Below are positions 31,143 to 38,477 of a stretch of DNA of 44,337 nt, piece by piece. The stretch's first letter is position 1, and the number at the start of each line of letters is the position of its first letter. This DNA comes from Planctomycetota bacterium (GTDB lineage Bacteria; Planctomycetota; Planctomycetia; Gemmatales; Gemmataceae): positions 1 to 44,337 of the forward strand of contig JAFKJJ010000558.1 of assembly GCA_017306025.1 (NCBI GenBank), written 5' to 3'. The notes under the pieces were generated by a model, which saw nothing but the letters and a program-made list of their open reading frames with translations, was not told where the DNA came from and did no database searches. A program made the translations under genes and the position numbers.

Positions 31143-33107
31143 TCACGGGCACGGGTTACAGCTCGGCACGCACACCGGCACGTATCGCTTCACGCAGTAG
31201 TTCACCGTGTACGCCTCCATGTGGCAGGTCGTGTGCGGAACCATCCGGCAGTGCGTCTGCTCGACGACCTTACACGTCGTCACGGGCACGCACCGCACGC
31301 GCTCCTCGCACTGGTACGTCAGGCGGCACTGCCGCACCACGCACTGCCGCTCCTCCGGCACGATCCGGCACGTCGTGACCGGCACCATCCGCGTGCAGAC
31401 CTCGGGCACCTTCTCCACCACGCACCGGGTCTCGTAGCGGACGTGATCTTCCTTCACCAGCCGACAGGTCGTGTAACACACCTGCCGCACGACCTGCTCC
31501 GGCACCATCGTGCAGTGGCGCTTCACGACGTACCGCACGTGCTGCTCCGTGACCCAGCGGCAGGTCGTGTACGGGATCTGGCAGGTCTTCACTTCCTGCA
31601 CGTTGTAACACCGCTGCCGCGTGACCATTTTGCAGTGCGTTTCCGGCACCATCCGGCAGGTGGTGTAGCACTGGTAGCGGACGTGGCACTCGGGCACCGT
31701 GTAGCAGCGGTAACGGGTCTCCGTGCGGACGTGGCACTCGGGCACGATCTTGCACGTCGTGTACGGGACGTACTTCACACACTCCTGCGGCACCTTGTAG
31801 CACTGCGTCCGGGTCTCGTAGCGGACGTGCTCCTCTTTCACCATCCGGCAGACGGTGCGGCAGCAGGCCCGCATCTCACACTGCGGCACCTTGCGGCACA
31901 CCGGCACCTGCACCGTCGTGCAGACCGGCTTGCACACCGTCTTGCACTCTTTCACCACGCGGCACTCTTCGTGCGGCACCCACACTTTCTTGCACACGAC
32001 ACGCGGCGGGCACTGCACCGTCTGCGTCGTGAGGCAGCCCGGAACGTAGCGGCTGGTGCAGGTGCAGGGGTCGAAGACGCACGTACCCGGCGTCCGAACG
32101 CACCGCGTCACCACCGGTCCGGGAACGCACTCGGTGACCGTCTCGTAGTGCCCGGAGCACACCTTCTCGACGCGCTCCGTGACCACCGGCTCTGCGACGT
32201 AGTGGACCCGCGTCTGCGGGACGTAATCGACCTCCGTGCGGTACGTGGTGACCGGCACGTAGTAGGTCTGCGTCTCGTACACCGGCCGCACCGTGCAGTA
32301 CGGGACCGCGACCTGGTACTGCTGCGTCTGCGTGTGCCAGGTGGTGTACCGCACCTCGCGGACGTGCTGCTCGACCTCCCGGCGGTAAGTCGTGTACGGG
32401 ATCTCGACGCAGTACGGTTCCCGCACGACGCGGTAGGTCGTGTACGGGATCTCCCGCACGTGCTGCTCGTACACCGGGCGGTTCACCGTGTACGTGACCG
32501 GCACCTGGTAGGTCTCGACCACCGGCCGGTTCACGACGTAACAGTGCTCGCGCACGTGCTGCTCGTACACCGGGTACTTCGTGCAGTACGGCACCGCGAC
32601 CGTGTACTCCTGCACGCACGGCTTCCAGACGGTGTGGCAGACGTCCCGCACGTGCTGTTCGTACACCGGCCGGGTGGTGCAGTACGGGATCGCGACCTGG
32701 AAGGTGCGCGTCACCGGCTTCATCACGGTGTAGCACTGCGGCTGGAGGTGCGTCTCGTACACCGGGCGGTTCACCGTGTAGCAGCGGACCGTGTCGAAGT
32801 ACTCGACCACCGGCTTCTGCACGGTGTACTTCTCGGTGACGTAGTTGGTTTCCCGGACCGTGTGGGCGGTGGTATACGTCTCGGGTCGGTACTCGGTCTT
32901 GTACACGGGCCGGTAACAGACCTGTTGGTGCGTCTCGTAGACCGGCTGGTACTGAACGGTGGTGGTGACGCACGGCGCGGCGCACTGGTCCGGGGTGACG
33001 CACCGTCGCGGGTAGTTGCACGCCCCGCAGTGGCCGGCGAGCGCCGGCTGAGCCAACCCGACCAGCCCGCCGAAGGCGAGTAGCCACGCACCCAGCTGCT
33101 TCCTCAT
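31143..33107 (-). CDS. Cysteine-rich YTV-type repeat surface protein, strict 32-residue period
   Basis: A 654-residue exported protein with signal peptide 1-24 (LLAFGGLVGLAQPALA). The mature part is almost wholly repeats of 32 residues. The N-half units contain PYC(T)xRPVYEQHVRE and YTV; at least five consecutive units keep exact 32-residue spacing. The C-half units start (Y/V)TTC(R/K)xVxE and contain HVRYET and VPE; six consecutive intervals are each exactly 32. A non-repeat centre (HYETVTECVPGPVV, TCVFDPCTC, KVWVPHEEC) separates the halves. About 62 cysteines (near 9.5 percent) suggest heavy disulfide cross-linking. Similar YTV-motif proteins are known from planctomycetes and have been linked to the cell wall of Rhodopirellula; a structural envelope role is inferred. 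No catalytic domain is visible. Confidence 0.85.
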   Translation of the reverse strand: MRKQLGAWLLAFGGLVGLAQPALAGHCGACNYPRRCVTPDQCAAPCVTTTVQYQPVYETHQQVCYRPVYKTEYRPETYTTAHTVRETNYVTEKYTVQKPVVEYFDTVRCYTVNRPVYETHLQPQCYTVMKPVTRTFQVAIPYCTTRPVYEQHVRDVCHTVWKPCVQEYTVAVPYCTKYPVYEQHVREHCYVVNRPVVETYQVPVTYTVNRPVYEQHVREIPYTTYRVVREPYCVEIPYTTYRREVEQHVREVRYTTWHTQTQQYQVAVPYCTVRPVYETQTYYVPVTTYRTEVDYVPQTRVHYVAEPVVTERVEKVCSGHYETVTECVPGPVVTRCVRTPGTCVFDPCTCTSRYVPGCLTTQTVQCPPRVVCKKVWVPHEECRVVKECKTVCKPVCTTVQVPVCRKVPQCEMRACCRTVCRMVKEEHVRYETRTQCYKVPQECVKYVPYTTCKIVPECHVRTETRYRCYTVPECHVRYQCYTTCRMVPETHCKMVTRQRCYNVQEVKTCQIPYTTCRWVTEQHVRYVVKRHCTMVPEQVVRQVCYTTCRLVKEDHVRYETRCVVEKVPEVCTRMVPVTTCRIVPEERQCVVRQCRLTYQCEERVRCVPVTTCKVVEQTHCRMVPHTTCHMEAYTVNYCVKRYVPVCVPSCNPCP

Positions 33108-33394
33108 GGGTGAACCCCCGCGGTGTGATCCCGTTGCGCGTCAGTGGGGACGGCTCCGTTCGCGAAAGCGACCGGGGCCGTGTATGAGAAATGTGCGCGA
33201 CACCGGCACCGTGTAACAGCCCGCTTACGCGGTTCGCCCCGACGTTCCCGCGCACGGAACCCGCGGGACCGGCACAGGGGCGCCGGTCGGAACTTTTCGC
33301 GCGGTCGTTACAGCCGGTGCAATCCGGCAAGACGCGCTGTTCGCACCAGTTTCGGTTGAGATGAGGGGCGGGCTGGGGCGTTTATGGGGAAGAC
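33108..33394. other. Intergenic region upstream of the YTV-type gene
   Basis: About 290 GC-rich bases hold the leader and presumably the promoter of the YTV-type gene, whose start is preceded by a G-rich stretch (GGGGGTTCACCC on the coding strand). I see no gene and no convincing -35/-10 pair on either strand. Confidence 0.4.
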
Positions 33395-33501
33395 GGTCAT
33401 AAAGTCGAAAGTCGAAAGTCGAAAGTCGAAAGTCGAAAGTCGTAAAGTCGAAGACGAATACCCCGCAGGTCTTCGACTTTACGACCTTCGACTTTATGAC
33501 C
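33395..33501. repeat. GTCGAAA tandem repeat within an asymmetric inverted repeat
   Basis: The left arm (33395-33455) begins GGTCATAAAGTCGAA, carries about five tandem 7-base units of GTCGAAA, and ends GTCGTAAAGTCGAAGAC. The right arm (33469-33501) is the complement of a shorter version with fewer units. More TTCGAC words continue to about 33540. The unequal arm lengths suggest slippage or expansion of the word in one arm. It shares words with the element at 23988-24094. Confidence 0.9.
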
Positions 33502-33569
33502 TTCGACCTGCCGGCTTTCGACCTTGCGACACGGCTTTCGACGCATATCGCCCGCGGTAGACTGAAATC

Positions 33570-34424
33570 ATGAGCACAGCGACCGTCCTCGACCGCGAAG
33601 AGTACGTCGAGCAGGCGTACCTGTTCCGCACCGTGCGCGAGCGCCTGGCCGAGAACCAGGCCGCGCAGGACGTCCTCCTGCGCGTCGGCGACGAGCTGCT
33701 CTCCAGCACGCGCCTCCCCTACGCCGTGCAATTCCTCGCGGCCGAACTCAAACACACCGGGCTACTCGCGAGCGGGTTCGCCAAACTCCCGCACTACTTC
33801 ACCGCATTCCAGGCGTTCGTCGTGAAGCAGGCCGAGGACGAGAAGTCGCGGTTCCCGATGGTCACGGCGTTCCTCGTGCTCGAACGCGAGGCCACCTACC
33901 GCGCCGAAAAGCCCACCCGGCCGGGGCTGTTCGTCTATCAATTCGAGACGATCGCACGCAACCGCCTCGGCTACCTCGACGGCCTCGAGGCGATGACGCG
34001 CGACCCGTTCTACGACGCCGACTGGCGCGCGTACTTCGACACGCTGCGCAAGAACGTCGGCGAGATCGACTTCTGCGACCTCGTTTACCTGCGGTCCGGT
34101 CTGTACGTGACCGAAGAGCGGCGCAAGAACCCGACGTTCGAGCCGCCGCTACCGCCGATCTTCGGCGAGAAAGAGGGGAAGATCGCGAAGGCGAGCCGCA
34201 ACCGCGACCCGCTGTACCTCTTTGCGGCGCTCCAGCGACAATTGGGCTACCCGGAGGTGCCGCGGTACAAGACGAAGGACGAGTCGGGGACGAAACTGGA
34301 AATCATCCAGGCGAAATTGCGCGAACTCGAAATGCGGCTGAAGCTGGCCGAGGGCGAACTCCGCGGGAACATCGACCTCAGCCAGTTCGGCAAGCCGGAT
34401 TTATTACGTGATGAGGGCGAATAG
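33570..34424 (+). CDS. Conserved-looking cytoplasmic protein of unknown function
   Basis: The 284-residue protein has no signal peptide or membrane segment. It is mostly helical by composition: REEYVEQAYLFRTVRERLAE, a middle with LPYAVQFLAAELKHTG and DADWRAYFDTLRKNVGEIDF, then a charged C-terminal helix (LEIIQAKLRELEMRLKLAEG) that could form a coiled coil. The Pro-rich stretch FEPPLPPIFGEKEGKIAKAS and the following LYLFAALQRQLGYPEVPRYK look like a conserved feature rather than random sequence. I do not recognise the family and assign no function. It is preceded by the GTCGAAA hairpin element and followed by a long gap, so it is probably transcribed alone. Confidence 0.8.
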   Translation: MSTATVLDREEYVEQAYLFRTVRERLAENQAAQDVLLRVGDELLSSTRLPYAVQFLAAELKHTGLLASGFAKLPHYFTAFQAFVVKQAEDEKSRFPMVTAFLVLEREATYRAEKPTRPGLFVYQFETIARNRLGYLDGLEAMTRDPFYDADWRAYFDTLRKNVGEIDFCDLVYLRSGLYVTEERRKNPTFEPPLPPIFGEKEGKIAKASRNRDPLYLFAALQRQLGYPEVPRYKTKDESGTKLEIIQAKLRELEMRLKLAEGELRGNIDLSQFGKPDLLRDEGE

Positions 34425-34888
34425 GCGTCTGCAAATCCCATTCAATTCCGCAGATATCGAAGAAGCCGAGCGACCGCACATCCGTAGTGCCATCTCGGAC
34501 GGGTTTCGGCCGATTCACGATCGGTCCTGGGAGCGTTCCATTTTCCCTCCCAACTTTTTCCGGAATTGGGCGATTCTGCGGTGATACGCTTTGAAAACGG
34601 GGAGGAGTAACCAGAAGGCGGGTTCCACGAACCGGAAGGGGAGCGTTGTGAATGATCGGGAGCAGTTGGCCGCGAAATTGTGCGGGGGGCTCGACAGCGG
34701 CTTAGTCAACTCGCACGATTGCTGCGATTACGCGGACAGGGAACCCGACGCGGGAGCGCCGGCAATCCCGAACGGTATTGGGGCCTGCCGCAGACGGCCG
34801 GAATGTTTCTTTTCTGTGCCCAGAAATGGCCGACGCGCGGGGGCGGTTCCCCCCAGTACGTAATGTCCGCGGTTCACGGGAGCACCTG
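34425..34888. other. Intergenic region with a possible leader ORF before the ECF sigma gene
   Basis: No confident gene is seen in this 464-base stretch. One candidate is a 71-codon frame from GTG 34648 to 34863 (VNDREQLAAKLCGGLDSGLV), which has a good ribosome binding site (GGGGAG, 5 bases upstream) and ends 25 bases before the sigma factor start. It matches nothing I know; it may be a leader peptide, a degraded gene or chance. Confidence 0.25.
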
Positions 34889-36832
34889 ATGCCGACCGAA
34901 TCGCGTCCGCTCGCCCGGGAGTTGCTCCGGGTCGTCCTCGGCACGCCCGACGTGCCCGACCGCGACCTGCTCGCGCGGTTCGTGGCGTCGCGCGACGAGG
35001 AGGCGTTCGCCGAGATCGTCCGCCGGCACGGCCCGATGGTGCTGGCCGCATGCCGGCGCGTCACCGGCCGGCCGCACGACGCGGAGGACGCGTTCCAGGC
35101 GGCTTTTCTCGTGCTGGCGCGCCGCGCCGGGCACATCAACCGGCCGGAGCTGCTCGCCAACTGGCTGTACGGGGTGGCCTGCCGCACCGCGCTGGAGGCC
35201 CGCGCGGCCCGCCGCCGGAGTGAGGAGCGCGTCGTGCCCGCTGCACCCGAACCCGCCGCGCCGACACCGCCCGACGATACCGCCGACCTCCGCCGGGTCA
35301 TCGACGAAGAGCTGGCGCGGCTCCCCGACAAGTACCGCTCCGCCGTCGTGCTGTGCGACCTCGAAGGGCTGCCCCGCGCCGCGGCCGCGGCCCAACTGGG
35401 CATCCCCGAGGGCACGCTGTCGAGCCGACTGGCGCACGCGCGCAAGGTGCTGGCCGAACGGCTCACCCGGCGCGGCGTGACGGCCGGCTCCGCCGTGGTC
35501 GCCGCCGCACTCAATCGCGACGCGATGGCGGTCGTCGTTCCGAACAACTTGACGCACAAAACGGTACACGCGGCCGTCCGATTCGTTCCCGGCGCGGCCC
35601 CCCCGCCGGGCGTGTCGCCGGCCGTTTCCTCCATCACCGACGGAGTGCTGAAGACCATGCTCGCGACCCGCTTGCGACACCTGTTCGCCATCGGCCTGCT
35701 CACCTGCGGGGTGATCGGCGTCGGCGTCGCCATCGCTCAGCAACTGGGCGCGCCCGCGGCCCCGGGCACCCCGACCCGCGGCGTCGCCCTCGACCCGCTC
35801 GCCGCGCCCGACGCGCCGCCGAAGCGGGCCGAACCGAAGAAGATCGCCGCGAAGGGCATCGAGGACGACGACGTGCCGTACGGCACGTTCCCGACGCAGG
35901 CGGTCGTTCGCCTCGAAGAAGGCAAGCTGATCATCCGCCAGCGGGTACAGGTCATGGAAGCGGTGCCGCAGAAGGTCGGCGAGGGCGTCACGAGCTACAG
36001 CTACCAGCGGAAGTCGAGCGTTCACGCGAGCACGCACGACCCGGCGGACGTGGCCGTGTTCGACATGAAGGGCAACCGGCTGGCACAGAAGGCGTGGAAG
36101 GAACAACTGAAGAACGACGTTCACGCGCTCGTCGCGACCGACGGCAAGTTGCCGAACCCGCGGGAACTGGTCCTCTTCAAGCCGGACGCGCTCCTGATCG
36201 TGCTACCGAGTTCGACGCCGCCCGCGCCGGGCGGATACACCGCCGTGACGGACGGCGGGCGGACCTACTACGCGCCCATCGCGCCGGCCTATTCCGCGCC
36301 CACCGCCCCGGCCGCGCGCCCGGGCGTCGCCGTTCCGCCGCCGGCCCCCGGCCCGGGGTTCATCTCTCAGCCCTTGCGGCCCGCCCCGGCGCTCCCACCG
36401 ACCACCACGCTGCCCGCGCCGATTCAGGCACCAGCCCCTGCGCCGGCGGACCCGCTCCCCGGGCAACCTACGGCGCCCGAACCGGCCCCGGCGGCGCCGC
36501 CGGGCGAGGGCACCGCGATCAACGGCACCGTGCTGAAGGTCGAAGGCAACCAGATCGAGATGAGTGTCGGTTTCGACGCCGGGCTCCGGGCGGGCACCAA
36601 AGTGGGCATGACGCGCGACAACGACCGCGGCCCCAGCACGTTCCTGGGCGAAGTGACCGTCACGAAGGTTGAAGCGAAGCGGGCGGTGGGTAAATTCACC
36701 CCCCTGCGGGCCGACGTCGCGCTCGACAAGCTGAACGCGGACGAACTGCCGCGTCCGGGCGACACCGTTTACTTCGTCCCCCGCCCGACCGAAGCGCCCG
36801 GCTCGTTCGCCGACGAACGGGCGTCGGACTGA
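34889..36832 (+). CDS. ECF-type RNA polymerase sigma factor with transmembrane and extracytoplasmic C-terminal extension
   Basis: From ATG 34889 (GGGAG upstream), residues about 25-95 are sigma region 2 (DRDLLARFVASRDEEAFAEI, VRRHGPMVLAACRRV, HDAEDAFQAAFLVLARRA), and about 130-190 are region 4 (LPDKYRSAVVLCDLEGLPRA, LGIPEGTLSSRLAHARKVLA). Unlike ordinary ECF factors of about 200 residues, this one is 647. After a linker, one membrane span (about 263-283, LFAIGLLTCGVIGVGVAIAQ) leads to an outside region, then a proline/alanine-rich tether (about 450-540) and a compact C-terminal beta domain (INGTVLKVEGNQIEMSVGFD, FLGEVTVTKVEAKRAVGKF). Planctomycete ECF factors with such extensions are known; the fused outside part may sense the envelope and replace a separate anti-sigma factor. 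The mechanism is inferred. Confidence 0.9.
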   Translation: MPTESRPLARELLRVVLGTPDVPDRDLLARFVASRDEEAFAEIVRRHGPMVLAACRRVTGRPHDAEDAFQAAFLVLARRAGHINRPELLANWLYGVACRTALEARAARRRSEERVVPAAPEPAAPTPPDDTADLRRVIDEELARLPDKYRSAVVLCDLEGLPRAAAAAQLGIPEGTLSSRLAHARKVLAERLTRRGVTAGSAVVAAALNRDAMAVVVPNNLTHKTVHAAVRFVPGAAPPPGVSPAVSSITDGVLKTMLATRLRHLFAIGLLTCGVIGVGVAIAQQLGAPAAPGTPTRGVALDPLAAPDAPPKRAEPKKIAAKGIEDDDVPYGTFPTQAVVRLEEGKLIIRQRVQVMEAVPQKVGEGVTSYSYQRKSSVHASTHDPADVAVFDMKGNRLAQKAWKEQLKNDVHALVATDGKLPNPRELVLFKPDALLIVLPSSTPPAPGGYTAVTDGGRTYYAPIAPAYSAPTAPAARPGVAVPPPAPGPGFISQPLRPAPALPPTTTLPAPIQAPAPAPADPLPGQPTAPEPAPAAPPGEGTAINGTVLKVEGNQIEMSVGFDAGLRAGTKVGMTRDNDRGPSTFLGEVTVTKVEAKRAVGKFTPLRADVALDKLNADELPRPGDTVYFVPRPTEAPGSFADERASD

Positions 36833-36843
36833 TCGAAACACCG

Positions 36844-36875
36844 CGCCCCCGTCTGCCGATCGGCAAACGGGGGCG
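36844..36875. terminator. Bidirectional terminator between sigma factor and PQQ-propeller genes
   Basis: CGCCCCCGT (36844-36852) pairs exactly with ACGGGGGCG (36867-36875), with inner pairing TGCC/GGCA around GATC. It lies between two convergent stop codons (36830-36832 and 36910-36912). Confidence 0.8.
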
Positions 36876-36909
36876 TGTTCCCTTCGGAGCGAGACCCGCA
36901 CCGGCCGGA

Positions 36910-38211
36910 TCACTTCTTGCCGATCGAATACAGGTGCGTCTTCGTGCGGAGGAACAGTTCGTCCCCCGCGATCGCCGGCGACGCCATGAAGCCGTCCGCG
37001 AGCCGGTTCTCGGCCACCAAACTGTATTCGCGGTCGGCCTTCACCACGAACGTCTTACCGGTCTGGTTGCAGAAGTACACGTTCCCGCCCGCCAGTACCG
37101 GCGACGCCGAGAACTCCCCGTCGAGCCGCTCGCGCCACACCAGTTGCCCCGTTTTCGCGTCGTGGCAGGTCGCGATGCCCGCGTCCGACACCATGAACAC
37201 GAGATCCCCCGCCACCAGCGGCGACGACCGCACCGAAACGTCCTTCGCCACCTGCCATGCGGCCGCTTCTTTCGGCACCGCGCCGCGCAGGTCGCCCACC
37301 TTGAGGGCCAGGAGCTTCGCGGTGTGCCCGCTGTTGAGGTAGAGCAGCCCGTTGGCCATCATCGGGCGGATCGACTCGTTCATCCCGCCGTGGGTCGCGC
37401 GCCACAGTTCGTGGCCGGTCTTCGGGTCGTAGGCGATCGTACACTCGGCCGACGGGCACACGAGCCACGGCTTGCCGTCGACGGTGAACAGCGCCGGCGT
37501 CCCGTACCCCTTCTTGTAGTCGCCGTTGTCGGTCGAGTACTTGATCTTCCGGTCCGCCTTCCACTTCGTCTCGCCGGTCTTCTTGTCGAGCGCCGCCACG
37601 TACTGATAATCGGCCCCGTCGAAGATGAGGTACAACAGATCGCCGTACACCACCGGCGACGACGCGGCGCCGCGGAAGTGATCGCACTTGAAGTCGGGCC
37701 GCTCCCAGAGCGTCTTGCCGGTCGCGGTGTCCACGCAGTACGTGCCCAGGCTGCCGAAGTGGGCGTAGAGCCGGCCGTCTTCGATGTACGGCGTCGACGA
37801 CGCGTAACTGTTGAACGGGTGGCAGTACTGCGGCTTCTGGACGACGCCCAGCTTGAGGTCGTGAATCACCTTCCCGCTGGCGCGGTCCACGCCGACCGCG
37901 TACAGGGAGACCTCCTTCACCGGGTTGGCGGGCGGGCCGCCCTTACCCTTCGGGGGCGGGGCGGTGTCGATCACCTCGTCGGCGGTCGTCACCCACACCT
38001 GATTGCCGAACACCACCGGCGACGACCACCCCTTGCCGTGGACCGCGGTCCTCCAGCGGACGTTCTCTTTCTCGCCCCACTGCGTCGGCACGTTCTTGCC
38101 GTCCGCGTGGCCGTTGCCGGCCGGCCCGCGGAAACCGGGCCAGTTGTCGGCCGAAGCGGCAAAAGAAGTGGCGGCTAATAGCACGAGCGAAACGAACAGG
38201 CGCGTGCGCAT
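36910..38211 (-). CDS. Secreted PQQ-like beta-propeller protein
   Basis: The 433-residue protein starts at ATG 38211 with signal peptide MRTRLFVSLVLLAATSFAASA. The mature N-terminus DNWPGFRGPAGNGHADGKNV is the opening typical of planctomycete outer-membrane-assembly-like or quinoprotein-type propellers. Several PQQ-style blades follow with the DxxTGxxxW pattern: VDTATGKTLWERPDF, LDKKTGETKWKADRK, YDPKTGHELWRATHG and HDAKTGQLVWRERLD. Seven or eight blades would fit the length. Residues for PQQ and calcium binding in true dehydrogenases are not evident, so enzymatic quinoprotein activity is not assumed; a binding or scaffold function is equally likely. It stands alone, convergent with the sigma factor gene. 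Confidence 0.88.
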   Translation of the reverse strand: MRTRLFVSLVLLAATSFAASADNWPGFRGPAGNGHADGKNVPTQWGEKENVRWRTAVHGKGWSSPVVFGNQVWVTTADEVIDTAPPPKGKGGPPANPVKEVSLYAVGVDRASGKVIHDLKLGVVQKPQYCHPFNSYASSTPYIEDGRLYAHFGSLGTYCVDTATGKTLWERPDFKCDHFRGAASSPVVYGDLLYLIFDGADYQYVAALDKKTGETKWKADRKIKYSTDNGDYKKGYGTPALFTVDGKPWLVCPSAECTIAYDPKTGHELWRATHGGMNESIRPMMANGLLYLNSGHTAKLLALKVGDLRGAVPKEAAAWQVAKDVSVRSSPLVAGDLVFMVSDAGIATCHDAKTGQLVWRERLDGEFSASPVLAGGNVYFCNQTGKTFVVKADREYSLVAENRLADGFMASPAIAGDELFLRTKTHLYSIGKK

Positions 38212-38331
38212 GGAGGGAGGTTCCGGGAGCGGGTTAGGCGGCGTGCGTCGTTCAGCCTACCCAGAAGAAGCGGAGGTTACAACGGACAAGCGGGGCGCGG
38301 GAGCGTAAACTGCTTGGCGAACCTGAACGCG

Positions 38332-38462
38332 GAACCTACCCCCCAACCCCCCTCCCTGAAGGGAAGGGGGAGGAAGGCGCTGGCATTTCATCCTCGTGAG
38401 TGGCGCGAAGGTTCTATCTCCCCCCTCCCTGAAGGGAGGGGGGCTGGAGGGGTAGGTTCTTC
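38332..38462. repeat. C-run inverted-repeat element upstream of the GH63-like gene
   Basis: The left end (GAACCTACCCCCCAACCCCC) and the reversed right end (GAAGAACCTACCCCTCCAGC) form terminal inverted repeats. Two inner hairpins contain CTCCCTGAAGGGA. The same ends occur in the element inside the helicase gene (1655-1791), so the two are members of one family about 131-137 bp long. It ends 15 bases before the probable start codon of the next gene, covering the place where a leader and promoter would be expected. Confidence 0.85.
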
Positions 38463-38477
38463 TCTTCGAGCGTGCTC

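Noticed and set aside
31110..33083. A 657-codon plus-strand frame opposite the YTV-type gene, rich in His, Arg and Val repeats
   Set aside because: Its repeats merely mirror the 96-base repeats of the real gene. It has no signal peptide or domain. The minus-strand frame has a signal peptide and known-type repeats.
33401..33455. Possible CRISPR array
   Set aside because: The repeated unit is only 7 bases (GTCGAAA) with no spacers, and it is one arm of an inverted repeat. No cas genes are nearby.
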